Below are positions 25,401 to 37,400 of a stretch of 64,000 nt of DNA, piece by piece. Made by a program: the position numbers and the translations under genes. The stretch covers positions 44,328,682 through 44,392,681 of the forward strand of contig OX439005.1 in the NCBI GenBank assembly GCA_949316495.1. The letters are read 5' to 3'. The notes under the pieces were generated by a model. It ran no database searches, was not told the origin of the DNA, and was given only the letters and a program-made list of their open reading frames with translations. The first letter of the stretch is position 1. The number at the start of each line of letters is the position of its first letter. This DNA is from Amphiduros pacificus. Lineage: Eukaryota > Annelida > Polychaeta > Phyllodocida > Hesionidae.

Positions 25401-28400
25401 GTGTGTTAACCCTGACCCGCTGAGAGTAGTGTACTGACCACTTATCCTGGCCCTGCTCGTTCTTGTTGACCCTTATTTATTCCATTAACCCCTGTGGCAC
25501 TGTGTGTTAACCCTGACCCGCTGAGAGTAGTGTACTGACCACTTATCCTGTCCCTGCTCGTTCTTGTTGACCCTTATTTATTCCATTAACCCCTGTGGCA
25601 CTGTGTGTTAACCCTGACCCGCTGAGAGTAGTGTACTGACCACTTATCCTGGCCCTGCTCGTTCTTGTTGACCCTTATTTATTCCATTAACCCCTGTGGC
25701 ACTGTGTGTTAACCCTGACCCGCTGAGAGTAGTGTACTGACCACTTATCCTGTCCCTGCTCGTTCTTGTTGACCCTTATTTATTCCATTAACCCCTGTGG
25801 CACTGTGTGTTAACCCTGACCCGCTGAGAGTAGTGTACTGACCACTTATCCTGGCCCTGCTCGTTCTTGTTGACCCTTATTTATTCCATTAACCCCTGTG
25901 GCACTGTGTGTTAACCCTGACCCGCTGAGAGTAGTGTACTGACCACTTATCCTGGCCCTGCTCGTTCTTGTTGACCCTTATTTATTCCATTAACCCCTGT
26001 GGCACTGTGTGTTAACCCTGACCCGCTGAGAGTAGTGTACTGACCACTTATCCTGGCCCTGCTCGTTCTTGTTGACCCTTATTTATTCCATTAACCCCTG
26101 TGGCACTGTGTGTTAACCCTGACCCGCTGAGAGTAGTGTACTGACCACTTATCCTGGCCCTGCTCGTTCTTGTTGACCCTTATTTATTCCATTAACCCAT
26201 GTGGCACTGTGTGTTAACCCTGACCTGCTGAGAGTAGTGTACTGACCACTTATCCTGTCCCTGCTCGTTCTTGTTGACCCTTATTTATTCCATTAACCCC
26301 TGTGGCACTGTGTGTTAACCCTGACCCGCTGAGAGTAGTGTACTGACCACTTATCCTGGCCCTGCTCGTTCTTGTTGACCCTTATTTATTCCATTAACCC
26401 CTGTGGCACTGTGTGTTAACCCTGACCCGCTGAGAGTAGTGTACTGACCACTTATCTTGTCCCTGCTCGTTCTTGTTGACCCTTATTTATTCCATTAACC
26501 CCTGTGGCACTGTGTGTTAACCCTGACCCGCTGAGAGTAGTGTACTGACCACTTATCCTGGCCCTGCTCGTTCTTGTTGACCCTTATTTATTCCATTAAC
26601 CCCTGTGGCACTGTGTGTTAACCCTGACCCGCTGAGAGTAGTGTACTGACCACTTATCCTGGCCCTGCTCGTTCTTGTTGACCCTTATTTATTCCATTAA
26701 CCCCTGTGGCACTGTGTGTTAACCCTGACCCGCTGAGAGTAGTGTACTGACCACTTATCCTGGCCCTGCTCGTTCTTGTTGACCCTTATTTATTCCATTA
26801 ACCCCTGTGGCACTGTGTGTTAACCCTGACCCGCTGAGAGTAGTGTACTGACCACTTATCCTGGCCCTGCTCGTTCTTGTTGACCCTTATTTATTCCATT
26901 AACCCCTGTGGCACTGTGTGTTAACCCTGACCCGCTGAGAGTAGTGTACTGACCACTTATCCTGTCCCTGCTCGTTCTTGTTGACCCTTATTTATTCCAT
27001 TAACCCCTGTGGCACTGTGTGTTAACCCTGACCCGCTGAGAGTAGTGTACTGACCACTTATCCTGGCCCTGCTCGTTCTTGTTGACCCTTATTTATTCCA
27101 TTAACCCCTGTGGCACTGTGTGTTAACCCTGACCCGCTGAGAGTAGTGTACTGACCACTTATCCTGGCCCTGCTCGTTCTTGTTGACCCTTATTTATTCC
27201 ATTAACCCCTGTGGCACTGTGTGTTAACCCTGACCCGCTGAGAGTAGTGTACTGACCACTTATCCTGGCCCTGCTCGTTCTTGTTGACCCTTATTTATTC
27301 CATTAACCCCTGTGGCACTGTGTGTTAACCCTGACCCGCTGAGAGTAGTGTACTGACCACTTATCCTGTCCCTGCTCGTTCTTGTTGACCCTTATTTATT
27401 CCATTAACCCCTGTGGCACTGTGTGTTAACCCTGACATGCTTAGAGTAGTGTACTAACCACTTATCCTGGCCCTGCTCGTTCTTGTTGACCCTTATTTAT
27501 TCCATTAACCCCTGTGGCACTGTGTGTTAACCCTGACCCGCTGAGAGTAGTGTACTGACCACTTATCCTGGCCCTGCTCGTTCTTGTTGACCCTTATTTA
27601 TTCCATTAACCCCTGTGGCACTGTGTGTTAACCCTGACCCGCTGAGAGTAGTGTACTGACCACTTATCCTGTCCCTGCTCGTTCTTGTTGACCCTTATTT
27701 ATTCCATTAACCCCTGTGGCACTGTGTGTTAACCCTGACCTGCTGAGAGTAGTGTACTGACCACTTATCCTGTCCCTGCTCGTTCTTGTTGACCCTTATT
27801 TATTCCATTAACCCCTGTGGCACTGTGTGTTAACCCTGACCTGCTGAGAGTAGTGTACTGACCACTTATCCTGGCCCTGCTCGTTCTTGTTGACCCTTAT
27901 TTATTCCATTAACCCCTGTGGCACTGTGTGTTAACCCTGACCCGCTGAGAGTATTGTACTGACCACTTATCCTGGCCCTGCTCGTTCTTGTTGACCCTTA
28001 TTTATTCCATTAACCCCTGTGGCACTGTGTGTTAACCCTGACCTGCTGAGAGTATTGTACTGACCACTTATCCTGGCCCTGCTCGTTCTTGTTGACCCTT
28101 ATTTATTCCATTAACCCCTGTGGCACTGTGTGTTAACCCTGACCCGCTGAGAGTAGTGTACTGACCACTTATCCTGGCCCTGCTCGTTCTTGTTGAGCCT
28201 GTCCCTTATGAAGCTATAGTAGTGGCCTCCGTCTGCTGTGCCTGTGTGAACCGTCACCCCTATCAGCTCATACTCGTAACTCTGGCTGTCGGCCATCTCC
28301 TCCTCCTCGCCATCCTCCTCAGGGTCCTCCTCATCATTCGCTGTTTTTATGGAAACATTAAATTAGTTTGCTTTTGTTTATAGAGTTTTTGAGAGCAGCA

Positions 28401-31400
28401 ATTTCAAATGTCTGTCCCAATTTTAACATCTTGTGAGCCTATTACTATCTGTGTCGAAGTAAATTCAACATTTGCTTCAGGAGTAGAGTTTTCCCTCAAG
28501 CAAGCTATGTGCATTTCATCTAAACAGACAATATTTTGAGTTGGGGTTTAATAACAAAGTTTACTTGACATTTTTTTTTGGCAATGCTGAAGAAACTATA
28601 ACTTACTTGGCACTTTGTGGCATTGTTTAAGAAGGGAATAAAACTTACTTGGCACTTTGTGGCACAGTTTAAGAGAAAATAACTTACTTGGCACTTTGTG
28701 GCACAGTTTAAGAGAAAATAACTTACTTGGCACTTTGTGGCACAGTTTAAGAGAAAATAACTTACTTGGCACTTTGTCTGACTGTATGAGGTTCTGTTCC
28801 ATGTACTGGGACATGTCTAGACGAAGTGGGAAGGAAAAATGAGAGTTAACTTTCTCCTTCATCATCGTCACCATGTTAAACAGGTAGCGCATGGTGTTGA
28901 AGCAAAGAATCTTGGGTAATCGTCGGAAACATGCCCTAAAATGAGACCAATATATTATCACTAACAATCTTTTAATATCTTTCCATTTAAAATTGTTCTA
29001 GAAATAGGAATTAACATTTTAGATTTATATAGGATTATATACAACATAAAGATACTATTATTTACCTTTTCTCTGCCCGCACTTTCTTCTGGCACTTGGA
29101 GCATGTATACATGTTGTCTCCTTCTAACATATCCTTAACACAAACTTCATCCAAAGATTCCTGAAAACAAAGAATTACAAATATCAAAGGTAAATAAACA
29201 AACAGGACAAGTCATGTTGAGAGTTCATCAAGTATTTATTGAAATATGTTATGAACTGGGAACTAAACCCCACAAATTGTATGCCTGATGTTGTGATAAA
29301 GAAAACCGCATCACTTTACAGAGAACTGGCATGAAGCCACACAACTGAATCATCAACCGCCTGGAAACTGTTACAACTTAGACAATTATCCTCTAGTCCA
29401 AAGGGGCTGATGGGTGAAAAATAAATGAATATGAAATCTTCCCAATAGATCTTAAATCTTTGTGAATATGAAGCTACTTACATAGAGATTCTTCATGTCG
29501 GCCACCTGACACCTGACAGTGTAGAACTCCTCCTTGGTGCGACTCACATGTGGGCAGTCTAACGATACCACATTGTTGGTTATAATGCCACCAAACAAAC
29601 TCTTTACCAACTTTTTCTGTAAAATGAAAAATAGCATGTTGCAAATATGTTATGATAGAATGAAGGTGATTATGCGTTTAAAAAAATCCAAGAAAAAAAC
29701 AAATAAACAAATTGAAAATTATGTAATAATGATAGAAAAGTGGACTAAGTATGTTATGCTTAAACCCTGGGTCAGGCGAAGATAATAACATATTTCAGGA
29801 AATGACTTGCTTTTCCAAGTGTGTTTGGCATATAATATTTTTGAAAGCTATAGTATTTGGCACTAATGTTAACTAATCAATATAAAGGAACAACTTACCA
29901 GTTCATATCCCATCTCCTCCAGCTTGGTGATGAGGTCTGTGAAGAACTCGGCCATGTCCTTCTGTTCTCCGGTATTCAGAGGCTGTTTATCCATGGTATA
30001 GACTTTGCAGAAGCCGCGTGGGTTGTAGGCCTTCCTCTCGCTCTCCATCAGGTAGGCAAACATCTTCTTCAGCTCAACTAGTGTGGGCTCATGCTTGATG
30101 TCACCCGTACACTGCAACAAGAAAACACACGGATACATAAACCACTAAATCCTAATAGAATATCTCTTATAATGAGGCTCAAAATACCTGGATCAAATGT
30201 AATTGCAATAATCACAGGCCTAGTCCAATGATGCCTCTATAAAGGTTTCAAATTAAAAGTAACATTTTCCCATTTCTATAGAAATGTGGTTTGTAACATA
30301 AACTTTTAAACTTAACATCAAACTTACACTATTAATTTCAACTCTCCATATTTTACTTTGAAATAACTGATAATAATGAAATTTATATGGCACTATTACC
30401 AGACACTCTCTGTTGTGCTTTTCAAAATAATGTCAAAGAAGTATACTGTAGATTGTATAATTCTGGAAATTCAACCTCTAAATCTGCAACTCCAACTCTC
30501 CAGATCTCCACACTCTACATTATCAAGCAATGAATTTAACTTAACTAACACATGCAATATGAAATTGGTGATGATGAGGAGATATAGTTTTACCTTTGCT
30601 TCGAGGACAGACTTCCTGGCCTGGGGGATCATGTAGAGATGCTGCATGCACGTTGCCATGTAACATGTAGCTCCCAGGTTGGTGAGTCCCACATAGCCAC
30701 AGTTAGATCTACCCTCCTCATGCGGCCAGTTGTCCCAAGTATAGGCGGTGTGAGTATCTGCAATATAGACAACAAATATCATGAGATCACTCCTCTGATT
30801 AAATGGTCACATGTAATTTCTTAATTTACCCAGTATTTAATCATGTTAAAATATGAAAATTACAAGTTTTTATCAAGTTGACTTTATATCAAAAACTAAA
30901 TGTGAGAATTGTTTGATATCATTTACCCACTGGCCCCCAAATTACTGTGTGGCCTCACTAAGGTAAGTCAAGAAATACCAGTAATAAGTAAGATTTGTGG
31001 TAAAGACTGACCTTTGTGATGCTGTTTGAGGACCTTGGCATGAAGCAAGGCATAGGTTTCCAAACATCCTTTCACCATCTCCACCAAGAGATCATATGCG
31101 GCAGACCGTGATGCTTGTGATTTACACTTTGGATAGTAACGAGATTTCACCGAGGGCAAGGCAAATAGCAACCAGAACACTTCATCCAGGAAAGCCTGAG
31201 AAAAGAGATCCAAGCTTTTATAATATAAAATTGCATATAAATTGAAAAATACTGAAAAGATTTGCGAAAAAAACTGGTGAGTTGTCAAATGTTTGCACAC
31301 CATACAACTGACTGCACAGATTAGCTATTCTCTTATTCATGTGATAGACATAAGCTTGCAGGGTACACACCTTTCCTTCGGGTGATGTCTTGAAGGGAGG

Positions 31401-34400
31401 GTTGTGCTTCATGATGGCAGTTTCCAGATGGAGGAGGCCAATGAGGGCGTCGTCCTCCACCATGTTGTGGCGTCGCTCCAGGAAGCCTCGCTTACAGATG
31501 CAGTCGGCTGTCTGCTTGGCAAGCGTGTTCAGGTTCACTAGGCTGTCTTCTTGCTCCCAACTCTGGATTGCGTCCTCCTTGGAGATGTTGTCTATAAGAC
31601 GACAAAGAAGCCAGAAGAAGTCCCGACATCCTGGCCCATATGGCTCTTTCTCTTCCTGAGTGGGGGAGAAGTACATCATCTGCTTCTTGACAGGTTTCAT
31701 TTTCTGAGCATCAGGCATGAAGGTGAGAAGGCTTGCAGCGGTGGGCAGTAAATAGTCATAGCCACTGTTGCCGTGCATGGAGTGACCCATGCACAACCGG
31801 TACAGCCCGCGGCACGCCTCCTGACGCACCTGGGGCTCCGGAGCCTCAAGCAACAGGCGCTTAAGCCAGGCACTGAACTTATCACTAAAACACATCACAG
31901 ATTGAACGGCTTTACAAGAGTGAGCCCATGAGACAAGGAATGATAAGGCACAACACACCACCTCAGTCCGGCCCCACGAGGCTATATGCCACTGCTGTGA
32001 GTCCCTGCGGGGCATGGCAGCATCGTACGTGATAGCCATCAGGATTTTCAACACTGGTTCAACCTCTATCATTGAGAGAATCTTCTGGTTCAAAGTAGGG
32101 ATGACGATCTTCTCGTGTGATTTCTGTTTCTTCATTCTCCGGCGTGGGCTCTCCATCGTGTCAAAGACAGCGGCATCCTCCTGAGCCTGGGCCTGGTCTA
32201 GATCTGACTGAGTCACCGCAAACTGGCTCATCAGCCGCAGCAGGTACGCCAGACAGTCCTGGTTCCACTCATTCCAGAAGTCGCCAGTCTTAGTCTGGAG
32301 TGTCCCTGACATGAAGATGTTAAACAAGTGCTTAAGACCCCCTCGGTTGATGAACTTTCTGCTCCAGATTTCCTCCGGAACTTCTTCTTCTCCACCCATG
32401 CCCATGTCAATTTCAGAATCTGTGCTCATGAATGAATCTGCTCTTGATCGAAACACTGACCTCCTCCTATGTTTAGGGGGTCTTGACAGAGATTCAACTA
32501 TCTGCAGTGAATACATCAGTTTGTGTGGACTGTCAGGGTCCAGTAACTTGTTCAGACCAACATACAACTCCTGGCTCTGTCAAAAAATCAAGCATTAAAA
32601 CCATTAATATATGCATAATATACATTGACATCCCCCAGCAAACATCTTTTAAAAAAAATATAAAACATAGGCATCAGAGATGCATCAACCCTCAGCCCTG
32701 GTAACTCATTGCACAACATTCGCTCCACACAATATTTGTGAACAAAACGTCACTGCACCAAGGCAAATTGATGCAGGGGTAAAAAAACCCATAAAATCTA
32801 CTTCCTTTGATAGCTTAGGTGTGTCAAGTATCATGAAACTGTCATCATTTACTCCAGAATTATTGAGATGGGCCGGTGACCTTGAAAAGCAGGTTAAGGT
32901 CACCGTCCATCAAACTCATCTGGAGTCTTCCCAGATGCTTATGTGTGTCAATTTTCATGAAGCTGCCATTATTTGCTCTTAAGTTATTGCAATGACGTGG
33001 ATTTGACATGATTGTCCCTGTGACCTTGAAAAGTAGGTGAAGGTCATGTTCCTTCAAGAGAAGTCTGAGGTCTTCACCAGATGCTTATGTGTGTCAAGTC
33101 TCATAAAGCTGCCATCATTCGTTCTTGAGTTATCGCAATGACAAAGATGATTTCACATAATTGTCCCTGTGACCTTGAAAAGTAGGTAAAGGTCATGTTT
33201 CATAGAAACATAGGCATCAGAGATGCATCAACCCTCAGCCCTGGTAACTCATTGCACAACATTCGCTCCACACAATATTTGTGAACAAAACCTCACTGCA
33301 CCAAGGCAAATTGATGCAGGGGTAAAAAACCCATAAAATCTACTTCCTTTGATAGCTTAGGTGTGTCAAGTATGATGAAACTGTCATCATTTACTCTAGA
33401 ATTATTGATATGGGACTGTGACCTTGAAAAGCAGGTTAAGGTCACCGTCCATCAAACTCATCTGGAGTCTTCCCAGATTCTTATGTGTGTCAATTTTCAT
33501 GAAGCTGCCATCATTTGTTCTTAAGTTATCACGATGACAAGGATGATTTCACATAATTGTCCCTGTGACCTTGAAATCAGGTGAAGGTCATGTTTTATCA
33601 AGAGAAGTCTGAGGTCTTCACCAGATGCTTGTGTGTGTCAAATCTCATAAAGCTGCCATCATTCGTTCTTGAGTTATTGCGATTCTTGGGATTTCACATA
33701 ATTGTCCCTGTGACCTTACAAAATAGGTCAAGGTCGCCGTCCACCGAACAAGTCCGAGGTTTTCAGCAGATGCTTATGCGTGTAAAGTTTCATGAAGCTG
33801 CCATCATTTGTTCTTGAGTTATCACGATGACAAGGATGATTTCACATAATTATCCCTGTGACCTTGAAAAGTAGGTAAAGGTCATGTTTCAAAGAAAAAA
33901 TTCTGAGGTCTTAACCAGATGCTTTTGTGTGTCAAATCTCATAAAGCTGCCATCATTCGTTCTTGAGTTATTGCGATTCTTGGGATTTCACATAATTGTC
34001 CGTGACCTTGAAAAATAGGTCAAGGTCGCCGTCCACCGAACTAGTCCTAGGTTTTCACCAGATGCTTATGCGTGTAAAGTTTCATGAAGCTGCCATCATT
34101 TGTTCTTGAGTTATCACGATGACAAGGATGATTTCACATAATTATCCCTGTGACCTTGAAAAGTAGGTAAAGGTCATGTTTCAAAGAAAAAATTCTGAGG
34201 TCTTCACCAGATACTTATGTGTGTCAAATCTAATAAAGCTACCATTATTCGTTCTTGAGTTATTGTGATTCTTGGGATTTCACATAATTGTCCCTGTGAC
34301 CTTGAAAAATAGGTCAAGGTCGCCGTCCATCGAACTCGTCCGAGGTTTTCACCAGATGCATATGTGTGTCAAGTTTCATGAAGCTGCCATCATTTGTTCT

Positions 34401-37400
34401 CGAGTTATCGCGATGACAAGATGATTTCACATAATTGTCCCTGTGACCTTGAAAAGTAGGTGAAGGTCATGTTTCATAGAAAAAATTCTGAGGTCTTCAC
34501 CAGATACTTATGTGTGTCAAATCTCATAAAGCTACCATTATTCGTTCTTGAGTTATTGTGATTCTTGGGATTTCACATAATTGTTCCTGTGACCTTGAAA
34601 AATAGGTCAAGGTCGCCGTCCATCGAACTCGTCCGAGGTTTTTACCAGATGCATATGTGTGTCAAGTTTCATGAAGTTGCCATCATTTGTTCTTGAGTTA
34701 TCGCGATGACAAGGATGTTCGCTACAGACATACATACATACATACATACATACCCACGCCAGGAGTACTGCAATACCCTCAGCCTGATTACATCAGGGGC
34801 TGAGGGTAAAAAATCTGAGGTCTTCACCAGATGCTTATATGTGTCAAATCTCATAAAGCTGCCATCATTTGTTCTTGAGTTATTGCGATTCTTGGGATTT
34901 CACATAATTGTCCCTGAGACCTTGAAAAATAGGTCAAGGTCGCCGTCCACCGAACTAGTCCGAGGTTTTCAACAGATGCTTATGCATGTAAAGATTCATG
35001 AAGCTGCCATCATTTGTTCTTGAGTTATCACGATGACAAGGATGATTTCACATAATTGTCCCTGTGACCTTGAAAAGTAGGTGAAGGTCATGTTCCATCA
35101 AGAGAAGTCTGAGGTCTTCACCAGATGCTTGTGTGTGTCAAATCTCATAAAGCTGCCATTATTTGTTCTTGAGTTATTGCGATTCTTGGGATTTCACATA
35201 ATTGTCCGTGACCTTGAAAAATAGATCAAGGTCGCCGTCCATCAAACACGTCCGAGGTCTTCACCAGATGCTTTTGTGTGCCAAGTTTCATGAAGCTGCC
35301 ATCATTTGTTCTCGTGTTATCGCGATGACAAGGATGATTTCACATAATTGTCCCTGTGACCTTGAAAAGTAGGTGAAGGTCATGTTTTATAGAAACAATT
35401 CTGAGGTCTACACCAGATGCTTATGGGTGTCAAATCTCATAAAGCTGCCATCATTTGTTCTTGAGTTATGCGATTCATGGGATTTCACATAATTGTCCCT
35501 GTGACCTTGAAAATAGGTCAAGGTCACCGTCCATCGAACTCGTCCGAGGTTTTCCCCAGATGCATATATGTGTCAAGTTTCATGAAGCTGCCATCATTTG
35601 TTCTCGAGTTATCGCGATGACAAGATGATTTCACATAATTGTCCCTGTGACCTTGAAAAGTAGGTGAAGGTCATGTTTCATAGGAAAAATTCTGAGGTCT
35701 TCACCAGATGCTTGTGTGTGTCAAATCTCATAAAGCTGCCATCATTCGTTCTTGAGTTATTGTGATTCTTGGGATTTCACATAATTGTCCCTGTGACCTT
35801 GAAAAATAGGTCAAGGTCGCCGTCCATCGAACTCGTCCGCGGTTTTCCCCAGATGCATATGTGTGTCAAGTTTCATGAAGCTGCCATCATTTGTTCTTGA
35901 GTTATCGCGATGACAAGGATGTTCGCTACAGACATACATACATACAGACATACATACATACATACATACATACCCACGCCAGGAGTACTGCAATACCCTC
36001 AGCCTGATTACATCAGGGGCTGAGGGTAAAAACATCCAATCACAAACAATGAACCTAAAACTGCCTGCTTCTCATGAATAATTCATAACAAGATGCTACC
36101 GCTCTACAATCCCCAGGCTAGGTCAGCCCCTGACATGAAGAGGGGGCAAGAATCTCAGTCAAGCTTCAAACAAAATTCCATAAAATATAAAATATATTAG
36201 ATCCTATTTGCAAACCCTCTTTTGCCCTGCTATAGACAATGAATATATCTCTTTACAGGGTGGAGTAGTTAAGTTCAGTAGTTATAATTCAAAGTAAGTC
36301 CTATAAATGCATGATTTCTCACCTCTTCTGAACCTATGGCCTTGAAGCCATTGATGACATCTGGGTTTGTTGGCAGCAGCATTAGTAGTTCCCACACCTT
36401 CCTAGACAACACTCTTGCCTTTGTCTCCAGACTATACTGTTCCTGTGAATCCTGAAAATCATATCAGAATTCCTCATTAGATCATCCCAACTTCTTACTT
36501 TATTGAAAAAGGGGCTTGATAAAGCTTTCAAATAAAAAACTATTATACTTGAAACTGATATACAAAGACTATTACAGTTTCCAATTTCATTTAGTATTTT
36601 TCATTTAAAAGTTTTGTACTTTTGCAGATTGTCCTAGCTTTAAATTGTGGTCAAGAGAAATTGTTCCACACACCGAGATATGTTCTTTGGGACATCTGAA
36701 ATTGCTGAGTTGTTGCAGGAGATTGAACAGCTGGCCAAAGTGAGGTTCTCCCAGCAGCAGCATCATGGGGATCTTATCTCTGGGCGGGGATGGCAGGTAC
36801 GAAGCTGGCGTGCTCCCGTCATGTTTCCTGGGAGGCCGACTAGCCCCCAGAGATACAAGAACCAATTGGTTGTCTTTAAATTGCATTTCACTCAAAGTTT
36901 TCTCATCAACGTCAACGGTGAGTTCCTGACCGAGCGTGATCATGCGTATTGGTCCGTCTCCCAGCATGGCTCCCAGTATAGGAGTGAGCATGGATCCCCT
37001 CTGAGCACTCCCTGACTGCTGCGGCTCGGCCTGCTGCTGCTGCTGCTGAGCCAGGTGCTGCTGGTGCTGCTTCTGCACTGTCTCCCACCAGCGAGTCACT
37101 TCAGCTCGTAGCTCTGCCACCAAATCCATAGTCAGCATTTCTATAGTTTCCTGCTCAATCAGAGAATCCAAGTAATCCATCAATAAAAAGCTCCAATTAA
37201 AACAATTCTGAGTACCAAATCATAAGTACTTTCTGACATCATCACCTCAAATTAGAATGCTATCATATCTTCCTATTTAAAAATTAGTGAATGTACTTAT
37301 TTGGATTGTAAAACTACAATTCAAGTGTTTGAACTTTTGTACATGATAGCAATTCAGCAAACAATGCAGATCTGTGTTTAAGGTAAACCATAATTCGCTA

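Noticed and set aside
20213-28165. CRISPR-like or satellite-centromere array
   Set aside because: Units are contiguous with no unique spacers, and the unit is derived from the neighbouring exon-intron junction, not from a CRISPR repeat or a dispersed satellite.
37151-37207. Longer form of the Ubl exon starting at 37207
   Set aside because: It adds 19 residues in frame, but the human counterpart joins directly at TIEM and the nearer acceptor has a better pyrimidine tract.
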